From: Lunularia cruciata
Lineage: Eukaryota; Streptophyta; Marchantiopsida; Lunulariales; Lunulariaceae
NCBI GenBank assembly: GCA_948567375.1
Contig: OX419760.1
Coordinates: 53,382,001 to 53,446,000, forward strand
Length of the DNA: 64,000 nt
Reading direction: 5' to 3'
The notes below the pieces were generated by a model that saw only the letters and a program-made list of their open reading frames with translations, ran no database searches and was not told the origin of the DNA. This document shows positions 47,432 to 58,404 of this stretch, in pieces (position 1 is the stretch's first letter; each line of letters opens with the position of its first letter). The translations under genes were made by a program, and so were the position numbers.

Positions 47432-47443
47432 TCCGGGGGTAAA
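47432..47443 (+). other. Polypurine tract of element C
   Basis: TCCGGGGGTAAA directly before the 3' LTR (TGTAACACCC), as in B2 and H. Confidence 0.85.
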
Positions 47444-48122
47444 TGTAACACCCATTTGTGCATGTGTGTGGTATTGTGATATTTAGCTTAGTATTACAAG
47501 TACTTAAGAGATATTATTTATATAGAGATAAAGGATGGTTCTATATTAGTCATGGTTAGCTAAAGTTAGTCATAGCTAAGATAGATGGGACCTTACTTTA
47601 GAGGAAGTAGAAAAGATGAGCACCACTATTTTGGATTTTAGTGTGTTGACTTGGTATTATTCCTAGGTGTTTGGCTTTGGGGAAAGAGTTGAGAACTCTT
47701 GGGCCCGCAAGCCTTTTTGTTTTGGATTCTTCTTTAGTCCAAGGATAGCCCATGTGAAGGAATCCTTGCTTTAGTGGTTGGGTCAAGATAAGGGGAATAT
47801 GCCCATGTGTATGGATATTCCTTTCTACTTTTTGACTTTACTTGACTTTTAGTCTAGTAACTTGAGTTACTACGGTAATTAGTAACTTTGGTACGTAACT
47901 ATTTCACAAGTATATAAACAAGGTGTGAGGAGGTACTCATCATCCTTTCATTTGCAACTATCTCTCTCTCATTGAGTTCTCTAGTGAGCAATGTCTTGAG
48001 TCTTGGAGTGTTAGCCTTGGAGGAGTATGATGGAGTTGGGGTTCCTTGCCTTCTTAGTCCATGGTGCGCTACCATAATAGCCATCAGAGGTTCATCCTGA
48101 GTGAGAGACAGGCCGGCTCACA
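47444..48122 (+). repeat. 3' LTR of element C
   Basis: 679 bp, identical by eye to the 5' LTR, including the 13-bp gap relative to B2. It ends GGCTCACA, followed by the GACC duplication. Confidence 0.95.
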
Positions 48123-48126
48123 GACC

Positions 48127-49602
48127 ATTCACTCTCACATCAATCTTGGAGGCATATTCACAAGCTTCCCATGGTGCTGGCTTGGCATCCACCACCCCCA
48201 TTGATATTGGAACTTTTGCCTTCTTCTTCTTCTTGCTCCTTGTAGAACTCAAACCACCTCTAAGCTCCTTTCTCAAGGTAGGGTTCAAAGCAATTAATTG
48301 GCCCACTGTGATGTTAGCCTTGTGACTACCAACATCCTCCAACACATTGTAGTTCCATTGTTGCTTGGAGATCAAGAAGTCCTCCATCCCCAACTTCTTC
48401 CTTGGAGTCTTTGTTGTTGATGGTGTTGAGGTGCGAGTGCTCCTAGTAGACATAGGAGTATCCTTGCTTGAAGTAAATCCTTGAGAAGAGTGAACATCCT
48501 CTGCAAAACGAGCTCTCTTCTTCTCTTGTGCCAAAAGCTCCAAATTAGGACCCTTGGAGTTTGAGCACTCTCCCTTCTCATACTTGCTCTCAACCACATC
48601 TATGGATGCTATCCCCTTACCTTTGTTGGGATTAGGAGCCACTTGGGTTTCACTACCTCCCTCTTTCCCTCTATTGGCTCCCTCATAACCCCTTCCTCCA
48701 TGGTAAGTGGAATTTGGGCAATTCCTTTGGATATGGCCTCTTCCCCCACAACCAAAACAATTTCTATCATTGAAATTGTTGGCTGGTTGGCCTCCTCTAT
48801 ATGGATGGTTTCCATAACTCCTAGGACCTCTCCCTACATTCTGATCCACCTCTCTCTTCTCCCATAATTGCACCACATTGATCTTGAGATCCGCAAGTTG
48901 TTCTGTGATGGTTTGGAGTGGATCTTTTGGTGGAGGTGCAAGAACTGGAGCAACTACTACTTGTGGTGCAACCCTTGTCACCAAAGTATCAGAAGTTCCA
49001 CCATACTTGTAGCCTTGAGGAGGATGCACAACCTCCTTCACCACCAAATCACTTTCATCCCCTTCCAAACTCTCCTCCATACGAATTGCGATCTTGATAG
49101 CTTCAACCTTGGAAGAAGGTTTCTCATATCTCACCTTGCTTCTAATTTGTGGTCTCAATCCTCCCACAAAATTCTTGGTGAGCATGGCCCCTATGCCAAT
49201 CATTGTAGTCTCCACATCATCCCCACCCTTCCTCAACACTATGCGAAATCTGGACTCCAATTTTTCCACTCTTTCCACATAGACTCTCACTTTCTCTCCA
49301 TCTCCTTGCTTGAGAAATGTAACCTCACTCATCAATCTCTCATAACTCTCATCAGGAAGAAAGTTCTCAATGAGTGCTGAAGTCAAAGTCTCCCAAGACT
49401 CCTCTTCCCCCTCTCTCCTCTCTCTCTTTTGGTATTCTGACTCATACCATGTAAGTGCTGCATCCTCAAAGAAATCTGGTAATAATGAGGCCCACTCATT
49501 CTTCCTCCTCTCATTGTTTCCTATGCAAGCTCTCTTGAAGTCTCTCACAAAGGCCTCCACATCTTCTCCATCCTTGCCAAAGAAAACCGGAAGTTTCCCC
49601 AT
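48127..49602 (-). pseudogene. B2 Gag-Pol, N-terminal part (Gag), cut by C
   Basis: ATG 49602 (MGKLPVFFGKDGEDVEAF) and open down to the C junction, where the frame is lost about eight codons before the protease DGGS. Gag domain and knuckle CFGCGGRGHIQRNC (near 48750) are intact. It pairs with 36970-40320 and was split by one event only. Confidence 0.93.
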
Positions 49603-49636
49603 CTTAACCCCTCACTATCTTTCTTTTCTCTCAAAA

Positions 49637-49659
49637 TTTTTTTTTTTTTTTTTTTTTTT
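49637..49659 (-). repeat. Poly-A/T run upstream of B2 gag
   Basis: 23 consecutive T on the plus strand (A on the coding strand). C has only about nine A at this place, so the run length differs sharply between two otherwise nearly identical elements. An assembly or replication slip is possible. Confidence 0.95.
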
Positions 49660-49845
49660 CTTTTCTCTCACTCTATTACTAATAGAGTATATACATGACT
49701 AACACCATCTGAGAATAATCCACTCTAGGGAACACAAAAGGTTCAGGTTGCTCCAAGATTTCTATAGCAACATCAAATCCTAAAGTGCATATTAATCTAA
49801 CTCTCATGGATAGTTTATCCATAAGTTGAAAGATTATCTCCATCA

Positions 49846-50319
49846 CTAATCTTGAGAACTAGCTGATGAAGGTGGTAGTATTTCTGTAGCTGTACTAAGA
49901 CTCTCTCCAAGATCCTTCACCAAAGTTTCCAAAAGTGCTTTTACTCCACTACACTCATGTCCTTTTGGAAGTCCTTCAACTCCACAAACCTCACACAACT
50001 CCTTGGTCTTAGATCTTCTCCCTCCCAATCTTGGTGAAGAAGGTCCAACATGCAAACCCAAGTCAAGTAAGCCTCTCCTTTCCCTCAATCTCTTGCTCTC
50101 AAAGGTCAATGGACATGAACTTGCCTTATGTCCCTTCTCTCCACATAGAAAGCACTTAGACTCACTCTTTCCTCCAAGTGGTGTAGGTTTTTGGATCCTC
50201 TCAACACTCTCTTCAAATTCTATTGTAAACTCTCTTTTCCTCAAATCCACCCCTACAATCACCTCAAACCCTTGGGGAACCTTGCATAATCTCAATTTCC
50301 ACTCTTGATGACTCTCCAT
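49846..50319 (-). CDS. Zinc-knuckle leader protein of B2
   Basis: ATG 50319 (MESHQEWKLRLCKVPQG), 157 aa, the same length as the C copy with a few substitutions (MESHQ against MEGHQ, PTPLGG against PTSLGG). Knuckle CFLCGEKGHKASSC and second cluster CEVCGVEGLPKGHEC are both intact. It lies on the gag side of B2 and so was not touched by the C insertion. Confidence 0.72.
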   Translation of the reverse strand: MESHQEWKLRLCKVPQGFEVIVGVDLRKREFTIEFEESVERIQKPTPLGGKSESKCFLCGEKGHKASSCPLTFESKRLRERRGLLDLGLHVGPSSPRLGGRRSKTKELCEVCGVEGLPKGHECSGVKALLETLVKDLGESLSTATEILPPSSASSQD

Positions 50320-50967
50320 GTTCCCCAAGATGAATCTAAACACTCAAACATGCTTTTTGTTGATCTCAAACTTCTCATGCATGAGATCTCCACTCTGCAG
50401 AATTGACCCTTCCTCACAATGTCACTCAAATCTCCCAACGAATATATCACAGTCCTCTGAAATTTTCCACACTTGATCACAACTCTAGGGCGTCCCTCCC
50501 TGCAAAATTTTAGATCTTTTCATCGAGCCATTTGGCCTAGACACCTTTCTATTCAGCACCCATATTTCAGATTTGGTCTGAAAACCACCCCCCTCACTTC
50601 AAAAACTCATAACGCACTGCGCAAAAATGATCTCTCTCTAAGTTTTGTGGCACCAGGTAGGATACAATGCACTGAATTTTCTTGGAAATTTTCAGGACAA
50701 TTCACTAAACATTGAAGAAATGGCAGACTCTGTACAATTTTCCAGAGAGCATGCAGTTGCGGGAGCACTTTACCCTATCAACTTTCAAAAATTCTAGCCC
50801 AGTGCGCATAGAAGCTCTCTCAATAATTTCAACTGTGCTAACTGAAAGATAACCCAAGCTATCATGTGTAGAAATCTCAAGTCCAGATCTCAAACTTGAG
50901 ATTTTGCCCAAAATCACCTTAATCCCCAAAATCTGCAATCCACCTCACACAATCTCTCCAATTCCTC

Positions 50968-51138
50968 TCATGTGTACAAGATGTACAAAATCACCTCAAA
51001 GACATCATAATGAACTACAGGGTATACAAATGGATCTTGGTTCTCTAACATAAGTTCAGCCCTCTCCTCTCCTAATGTTCTCTCCAAGTGAGCTCTCATA
51101 GCCTCCTTCTGCCTAATGTAGAATTGGACGCGGAACAT
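50968..51138 (-). CDS. 56-codon leader ORF of B2
   Basis: ATG 51138, the same product start (MFRVQFYIRQKEAM) and length as in C. It begins 20 bases after the PBS. Function unknown. Confidence 0.4.
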   Translation of the reverse strand: MFRVQFYIRQKEAMRAHLERTLGEERAELMLENQDPFVYPVVHYDVFEVILYILYT

Positions 51139-51158
51139 TATCTTGCCTTCTAGAGAGG

Positions 51159-51175
51159 TCCCGGCAACGGAACCA
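51159..51175 (-). other. Primer-binding site of B2
   Basis: Minus strand TGGTTCCGTTGCCGGGA, identical to the PBS of C. Confidence 0.85.
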
Positions 51176-51179
51176 AAAA

Positions 51180-51871
51180 TGTGAGCCGGCCTGTCTCTCA
51201 CTCAGGATGAACCTCTGATGGCTATTATGGTAGCGCACCATGGACTAAGAAGGCAAGGAACCCCAACTCCATCATACTCCTCCAAGGCTAACACTCCAAG
51301 ACTCAAGACATTGCTCACTAGAGAACTCAATGAGAGAGAGATAGTTGCAAATGAAAGGATGATGAGTACCTCCTCACTCCTTGTTTATATACTTGTGAAA
51401 TAGTTACGTACTAAAGTTACTAATTACCGTAGTAACTCAAGTTACTAGACTAAAAGTCAAGTAAAGTCAAAAAGTAGAAAGGAATATCCATTCACATGGG
51501 CATATTCCCCTAAGCATGTGGTCTTATCTTGACCCAACCACTAAAGCAAGGATTCCTTCACATGGGCTATCCTTGGACTAAAGAAGAATCCAAAACAAAA
51601 AGGCTTGCGGGCCCAAGAGTTCTCAACTCTTTCCCCAAAGCCAAACACCTAGGAATAATACCAAGTCAACACACTAAAATCCAAAATAGTGGTGCTCATC
51701 TTTTCTACTTCCTCTAAAGTAAGGTCCCATCTATCTTAGCTATGACTAACTTTAGCTAACCATGACTAATATAGAACCATCCTTTATCTCTATATAAATA
51801 ATATCTCTTAAGTACTTGTAATACCAAGCTAAATATCACAATACCACACACATGCACAAATGGGTGTTACA
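51180..51871 (-). repeat. 5' LTR of B2
   Basis: 692 bp, no difference seen from 36230-36921. Next to GTTC at 51872. Confidence 0.95.
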
Positions 51872-51978
51872 GTTCAGTTTCGTCAACGATGGATGGGACG
51901 TTCAGAGGTTTGTCTTCTTCATGCTGAAGTGCTCGTCTTTGAGCTCTCTCTTCACGTTGTTCTTTCAATGCAGACATT
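51872..51978 (-). pseudogene. B Gag N-terminus, separated from the rest by B2
   Basis: ATG 51978 (MSALKEQREERAQRRALQH) runs about 35 codons to the B2 insertion point; the same frame resumes at 36229. The start was chosen because element A has the homologous ATG at 25959, about 90 bp after the LTR end. Confidence 0.75.
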
Positions 51979-52041
51979 CATATTGCGTTGATACCCAGTT
52001 TCCAATTTGGCTTTGTATTCTTCCACTTCCAAGATTTGTAT

Positions 52042-52058
52042 CCTTGGCAGCGGCGCCA
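52042..52058 (-). other. Primer-binding site of element B
   Basis: Minus strand TGGCGCCGCTGCCAAGG, eight bases from the LTR end, matching the PBS position in A. Confidence 0.8.
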
Positions 52059-52065
52059 AAAATCA

Positions 52066-55000
52066 TGTGGCAACCCGGCAATATCACTTTTGCGGTAAGC
52101 GGGTAAGTAAAGTTCGTTCTCGTAGAGATACGAGTCAAAATTGGTCAAATACAAAGCAAAGTAACAATTTCAATTCTTCTTGGTTGCGTCTTTAATCTCT
52201 TAGGTAGAAACCACACCCAGAAGAGAGTAACAAGCACTGATTTGCAGTCTTGTCACAAATTCACACTCCTTAATCACAACTCCATCAAATCTTTCCAAAC
52301 AATCTTGATTGTGATGATACAAGCTCTCCCAAAAATGAAACTTCATTGCAAAACAACTTTGCCTCAAAATTGTGTTCCACCCCTCCACTGAAGGCACAAC
52401 TTCCTCGATTGAAATTGCTTCACATCAACTTCGCACTGCACTCCCAAATGCAGAATACTACCAACACTACAATTCCTTTCAGATCTGTCAAGGCATTGCT
52501 TTGATTGCACTCCACTCAGGATCAAACACACATAATGAAGATCAAGGCTGTGGAATCCAACATCCAACAAGCACTCCGACTTGCACTTTGAATTTCTCCA
52601 AACACTCACAAACACAATTGCAAAATTGATACTCGAAATCAAGCTCAAGCGACGAGCACTGCTTCACAACACTTTGCTTTATCTATTCTCAGAAATGATG
52701 AGCACTGAACAACAATTTCCTGCGAATGCCACTCTTAAATAGTGAACAATCAACAGTTCTAACAACTATACCGTTCTACAACAACTGTTCTAACCTGTAG
52801 ATCCAAAATGACAATGCACCTCTTCATATCTACCCCTTCAAATCTCAAATCGGTTACTAATCCAATCCGATGTCTACTTCTTCTTCGGCTTTCAAACCGG
52901 ATCCCGAAGTAATCTTACTTCCTACTACATTTACCTCGGGTTTCATATCTCCTACTTCTTTGACCAGATCTAGCAATTCTCTTTCGTGATCTGAAATTGC
53001 ACTAGTGGGTAATCTATCTAACTCTTCATCTTTTGACCCACTCTTCTCTAATGTCTCTGAGAGCAACTCCAAAGATATTTGGATTCCTATGTTATCTACT
53101 TCGGGTTTTGCCTTAACATCTTGCCGAAGCTTTTCTAACTCTATTTTCACTAAGTCTAATCTAATTGAGATGTTAACCTCTACTTCTAACACCTTTCTAT
53201 CTACACGAGTTCTTAGTTTGATTAACAAGGCATTCATCTCCGTGTCCTTTGCTTGTCTTTGCCTCGTCTCCTGCACCAACAACTTCAACTCGTGTAGTCG
53301 TGCTTCTTCAATTTGAACGCTGGCTTGTGTACTTAACATTGCATTCACTCTGAGGACTATCTCCTTCAATGGCTCTAATCTTGTCTTTCGTTCTTGTTCC
53401 CGATCTGCAAGCCATTCCTCTATGTACATCACCAACTCTTCCTTGAACTCGGCCTTCACCGCTTCCTTCTCTTTCTCCTTCTGTACAACTTTCTCTTCCT
53501 GATTACAAAGTAACTCTCATAATCTCTCTTCTTCTCTATACCGCACAGACAACTCTCTTTGCTAGAGTTGCTTCTTCTCCTCCATACTCTCCATCACTCG
53601 ATTGAGCTCTTGTTCCTTTGATGCTACCCTCGCCATAGCATGGATAAGCTCTACTCTTGAATCAACAAATGCTGCTTCAAGATTTCGTGCTCCGCTACCT
53701 GTCTCTCCCTTGCAATGTCACTCTTCCTTGCAAGATCCTCTCGATAGCTCACTTCTCTCTTTAGGTCTTCGATTACCTGACTTCTCTCTACTGCTTCCGC
53801 TTGCAGTACTTCTCTCTCCTTCTCACCTCAGGCTATACTCCTCTTCAACTCCGAGTTCTCCTCTTCTAATCTTGCTACCACCTGCAATACAGTCTTTACT
53901 TCTGGACAAGTTGACTGCATCTCCTTCTTCTTCTGCTCCAACTTCACCAACAGCGGGCACACTACCTCTCGCAGGTACTCTACTCCCTCACAAGCAACTT
54001 CTTCCTCCCATGGAGTAATTTCTTGTTTCTCCTCATGTTCTCCTGATACGCGCCTTCTTCTCTAAAATCTTTGTATCGGGATTGATGCCTCACTACTCGT
54101 GATGTTTTCTGGCTCTTCCTTCACTTTACTCGGCCCCGCCTCACACTTTGCCTTATGTCTTGAACAAACTCCTCGCTGTATTGCGATCTTCTTCTCCTCG
54201 AGCACCGGTACTTTGTCTTCCAGCGCCGCATTGTCTTTGGCTTCTACTTTTTCTTTGTATTCTTCAGCCGCTGGTGCTGAGGTCATTTCTCCACCATCTT
54301 CATTGTCACTGCTAGTATCTTCGCTCAGCAATGTTAGCTTAGGTTCCTCCTCACGTTCCGAGTCCTCCGTCTTGAGCTCGGCCTCACCTTCTGAGTCTTC
54401 ATCTTCTGACTCAATCACCACCATTCCTCGCCTTGGGTTATTTTTCTGCATCTTTTGAGGTTTCTTGTTTTCTTTGGCTTCTACGTGTCGAGTTCTCTTC
54501 TTTGTCGGAGTACTTACCACGACCTCCACGTTTTTCCCTGTCTTTGCGTAGTAGTCGTCCATGCTCTGGATTTGGAGAATGTATTGCTGCTCCTTCGCGT
54601 CTACTTCTCTTCTCAAGTCAGGATGGAAATGAGACACCATTCTATTGCGCTCTGCCAAATTGAGCAAATTCAACCCGAGGTAGAAATGTGCTGCAAATGG
54701 CATGATGTAGTGTGGAGGCAACTTATCCCGTAGATTCCACACCATCTGCCTCGTTCTCCTGTGAAAACACCTTGCCCAATTGATCAGTTCTCCTGCAAAT
54801 AGCTTGTGAAAGAACACCGCTTGGTGTTTCATCACATAAGTTGTTCTCTCCGGCTTCAGGATGGCCATCAGTGCACTCACAATTCCTCTCTTCACAACCT
54901 CTTTGTAGCTCTCAACTTTGTACCCATTCTTTGTTCTCTTCAACAAGAAGGCATCTCTCACCTCCTGCATTTCTTGGGCTATCTCTTCTTTCCCCAAGAA

Positions 55001-55832
55001 CGTGGCTCCCTACTCCGAACCCGCCTCCTTCCCAAGTACGAGTCTCCAATCCGACTCTGTCCAGCGAGCCAAATTTCCTCTCTTCCCTTCTTCCTTGGGA
55101 CCATTGAGACACTTACTCTCGATGATTTTTGTCATGAATGCTGGAAAAATTACGTTCCAGTTCCATGCCAGAAAGGTGATCCGAAGTCGGCTCAAGACTC
55201 CCGATCCTCGCTACTACATCTAATCTCCGAATTGCATGATTTCTCACTGCAAATTCAGAGTTTTTCTTCCCTCCTCCCATCTCTTATGCTTTCTTACTGT
55301 CTCTTGATTTCTCTCTCGCGACTACTCCCTTGCACACTAACCCGAGTCCAACTTTATTTCCCTTTCCCCGATCACCTGCAAGACGACTCCTCAACAGCAA
55401 AGGAAAATTGCTTGACATTTTGTCGTTGCAGTTTCAATTTTTATAGAGTTGCACTTCTTCATCTTCCGTCACTTTGAGTTTCTACCAAGAAATCACACCT
55501 CCAGCATGCACCTGTCACTGTCAATCAACCTTCACGCGTATGAGCAGCCAGTTTTGAAACGGCCTTTTCTTGAATTTCTTGCCCCAACGAAAGGTTGTTA
55601 GACTGTCTTTGCCTTGGGTTGAGCTCCCCCCCGATCCAAAGACAATTTACTTCATATTGTATGCTAACAGGGCATTTTTGAGTACTTCACCTTATGACCC
55701 GAAGTCACTTTACTTCGGGTTTCATCCCAAAGACAATTTTCTTCGCCTTCTTTGGCCATACAGGTGCAATCCGACTTCTCTATACACTTCTTCTCCTTTA
55801 TTTTGAAAAAAACAAAAAATGTGGGCACCACA
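52066..55832 (-). repeat. 5' LTR of element B, full length 3767 bp
   Basis: PBS-side terminus TGTGGCAACCCGGC, outer terminus ...GTGGGCACCACA. It has all LTR1 parts: leader with the CCCGAAGT/ACTTCGGG palindrome near 55710, TATA near 55442, the ORF, the second TATA-like box near 52732 and the conserved tail. Confidence 0.93.
52857..55418 (-). pseudogene. LTR1-encoded ORF in the B 5' LTR, broken
   Basis: ATG 55418 to the stop at 52857; total span 2562 bp, a multiple of three. Long open segments: 54997-54062 (311 aa, conserved region plus acidic linker, ending at a TAG near the basic region) and 53459-52857 (200 aa, end of coiled coil plus tail). Stops and a few single-base indels separate them. 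Confidence 0.8.
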
Positions 55833-55837
55833 ACATT

Positions 55838-57480
55838 GCACTACTGCATCCCCTCGCAGTACTTTCCTTTCCTCCTTGCCTCGGATTATACTCCTCTTCA
55901 ACTCCGAGTTCTCTTCTTCTAGTCTTGCTAATACCTGCAACACAGTCTGCACCTTCGGACATTTTGATTGCATCTCTTTCTTCTTGTGCTCTAACTTCAC
56001 TAACAATGGGCACACAATTTCTCGCAGGTACTCCACTCCATTGCTCGCACCTACTTCAATCTGTGGAGTGATCTCCTTCTTTACCTCTTCTTCTCCCAAT
56101 ACTCGCCTTCTCTCTACAGTCATCGTATCAAAATAGACGCTTCACTTCTTGATCTAGCATTCTCCTCTTCCCTTGCCTTGCTTGGACCCACTTCACACTT
56201 TGCCTTGCATCTCGACCGATCTCCCCTCTGAACTGTAATCTTCTTCTCCTCCGGCTTGGGTACCTTGTCCTCCAACTTTGTGTTATTTTCTTCCTCAAGC
56301 TCCACCTGAACTTCTTCTTCTTTTGCAGCAAGTACTGACGTCATCTCCCCACCTTCTATCACTATTGCTACTTGTATCCCCACTTTATAGCATAAGCTTA
56401 GGTTCTTCCTCGTGTCTCGAGTCTTCAGACTTGCACTCAGCTTCGCCTTCCGAGTCTTCTTCTGATGACGCAATCACCACCATGCCTTTCCTCGGGTTTC
56501 CTCTCCTGGTCTTCCGAGGTCTTGTCTTCTCTACGTCTTTGTCTTCTCCTTGTCGACTCCGCTTCTTTGCCTTTGGAGTACTCACTTATACCTGCGCACT
56601 CTTGCCCGTCTGTGCATAGTACTCATCAGTGCTTTGGATTTGAAGAATATATTGTTGCTCCTCCGCATCAACTTCTCTTCTCAAGTCGGGATGAAAGTGA
56701 GACATCATTTTGCTACGCTCTGCCGAATTGAGCAAATTCAACCCAAGGTAGAAATGTGCTGCAAATGGCACGATGTAGTGTTGAGGCGATTGATCCCGCA
56801 AATTCCATACCATCTGCCTTGTCCCTCCCATGGAAGCACCTCGCCTAATTGATAGGTTCTCCTGCAAACATCTTATGGAAGAACACTGCTTGGTGTTTCA
56901 TCACATAAGTTGTCCTCTCCAACTTTAGGATTGCCATGAGAGTACTCACGATCCCTCTCTTCACCGGATCTTTGTGACTTGACCTTATACCCATTCTTTT
57001 TTCTCTTTGAAGAGAAGGCATCCCTCACTTCTTGGGTTTCTTCGGCTACCTCTCCCTTCCCCAAGAACGTGGCACCCTACTCCGTGCTTGCCTCTCTTCT
57101 GAGCACCAATCTCCAATCCGACTCCGTCCAGCAAGCCGGATTTCCTCTCTCTCCCATCTCTTGGGGCCAACGAGACACTTACTCTTGATTATCTTGGTCA
57201 TGAAACCTGGAAAACTTACATTCTAGTTCCACGCCAAGAATGTGATCCGAAGTTGACTCAAGACTTCAATTGCAATCACATCCAACCTCCAAATTGCATG
57301 ATTTCTCACTACAAATTTGGAGTTCTTCTTTCCTCCTCCCATCTTTCCTCCTTCCTTACTATCTCTCGATTTAACTCTCTCAAATTCTCCTCTACACACT
57401 AGCGCGTCTTCAACTCTACTTCCCTTCCCACGATCTCTTGCAAGACGACTCCTCAACGGCAAAGGAAAATTGCTTGACAT
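55838..57480 (-). pseudogene. LTR1 ORF in the A 5' LTR, N-terminal piece
   Basis: ATG 57480 (MSSNFPLPLRSRLARDRGKG). Conserved N-terminal region, linker and the first part of the coiled coil are visible in short open segments (57498-57223, 57064-56873, 56867-56586, 56473-56120, 56013-55838), separated by stops and shifts. Confidence 0.75.
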
Positions 57481-57889
57481 TGCTTCATTGTAGCCCAATT
57501 TTTATAGAGTTGTGCCTTCTTCATCTCTCTTCAATTCAAGTTTCTACTGAGAAATCACACCTCTTGCATGCGCTTGTCATTGTCAATTGTACTTCACGCG
57601 TATGACCGCCGGTTTTGAACGGTCCCTTCTTGAATTTCTCGCTCCAAAGAAAGGTTGTTACACTGTCTTTGCCTCAAGTTGAGCTCCCCTTGATACAAAG
57701 AGTTCTTAATTTGGGTTGTATGCTGATTGGGCAAGTCCGAGTACTTTGCCTTATGACCCAAAGCCACATTACCTTGGGTTTCATCCCAAAGACGCTTTTC
57801 TTTGCCTTCTTTGGCCATACAGGTGCAATCCGAGTGCTCTATACACTTCTTCTTCTTCATTTCAAAAAAAAAAAATTGTGGGTACCACA
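55838..57889 (-). repeat. 5' LTR of element A, 5' piece
   Basis: The sequence resumes exactly where 27772 stopped (after ACATT) and runs to ...GTGGGTACCACA at the border with H. Together with 26048-27772 it makes a full-size LTR1. Confidence 0.92.
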
Positions 57890-57894
57890 AACCC

Positions 57895-58404
57895 CAAGGT
57901 ACAATTGGTACATTGTGGTAGTTATTGATTACCTTACCAAGTGGGCGGAGGCTAGACCATTGAGGGACAAGAATGAAGATGAAGTGGGTGGATTTATTCA
58001 TGAATGCATTATAACTAGGTTTGGATGCCCTTTGGAGTTAGTTTCTGATAAAGGAGGAGAGTTTATAGTAAGCATCACTATAGCTATGCTATGTCATTTC
58101 TCTATCACACATAGAGTAACTACATCCTTTAAGCCAACTTCTAATAGTTGGGTAGAGAGAACCAATCAGACCTTGTGCATGATGTTGGCCAAAGATGCAG
58201 AAACAGAGGGGGCTAAACATCATTGAGATAAGAGGATTCATGCAGTTTTGTAGGAGTATAGGACAACCATGAAGACTTCCACCAGATATTCTCCATTTCA
58301 ATTGGTATATGGTATTGAGTCTACCTTACCTATTCACTTTGATCTTCCTACCTTCCAAAGCATTCATAAGAGATTGAATAAAGCACAAGGAGGTGATGTA
58401 GAGA
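57895..58404 (+). pseudogene. H integrase core, second part
   Basis: Resumes H's pol after A: YIVVVIDYLTKWAEARPL near 57910, second core Asp replaced in VSDKGGEF near 58045 (Asp kept, Arg to Lys), a WVERTNQTL Glu region near 58155, then stops near 58225 and 58250. The short solo LTR follows at 58405; the last five bases (AGAGA) are its duplication. Confidence 0.88.

Larger units (their letters stand above)
40321..48122 (+). mobile_element. Element C: complete family 2 Ty3/gypsy element, 7802 bp
   Basis: Flanked by GACC (40317-40320 and 48123-48126) inside B2's Gag-Pol, in the opposite orientation. LTRs 40321-40999 and 47444-48122 are both 679 bp and look identical. PBS, two leader ORFs, one uninterrupted Gag-Pol frame and a PPT are all present. 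It is the innermost and youngest insertion and the only element here that looks autonomous. Confidence 0.97.
36230..51871 (-). mobile_element. Element B2: family 2 element inserted in B gag
   Basis: Flanked by GTTC (36226-36229 and 51872-51875); element A shows the related uninterrupted site near 25855. Both LTRs are 692 bp and I see no difference between them. Order on the minus strand: 5' LTR 51871-51180, PBS 51175-51159, leader ORFs, gag 49602-48127, interruption by C, pol 40320-36970, PPT, 3' LTR 36921-36230. Apart from C the coding frame looks open, so B2 was probably intact until C landed in it. Confidence 0.95.
27773..55832 (-). mobile_element. Element B: LTR1-family element inserted in the 5' LTR of A
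   Basis: Flanked by perfect ACATT duplications (27768-27772 and 55833-55837); the uninterrupted site is visible in the A 3' LTR near 17866. Order on the minus strand: 5' LTR 55832-52066, PBS 52058-52042, gag start 51978, interruption by B2, gag-pol to about 30325, then a truncated 3' LTR 30324-27773. The unnested internal length is about 6.1 kb, as in A. The PPT and the 5' third of the 3' LTR have been lost. Confidence 0.92.
16139..57889 (-). mobile_element. Element A: full-length LTR1-family Ty3/gypsy element, minus strand
   Basis: A is flanked by AACCT (16134-16138) and AACCC (57890-57894) within H's integrase; the uninterrupted site is seen in C at about 46555. Order on the minus strand: 5' LTR (57889-55838 and 27772-26048, split by B), PBS 26040-26024, gag-pol 25959 to about 19960, PPT 19905-19895, 3' LTR 19894-16139. 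Joining the two 5' LTR pieces gives about 3777 bp, against 3756 bp for the 3' LTR. The internal region is 6153 bp. Gag-pol is broken throughout. Confidence 0.92.
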
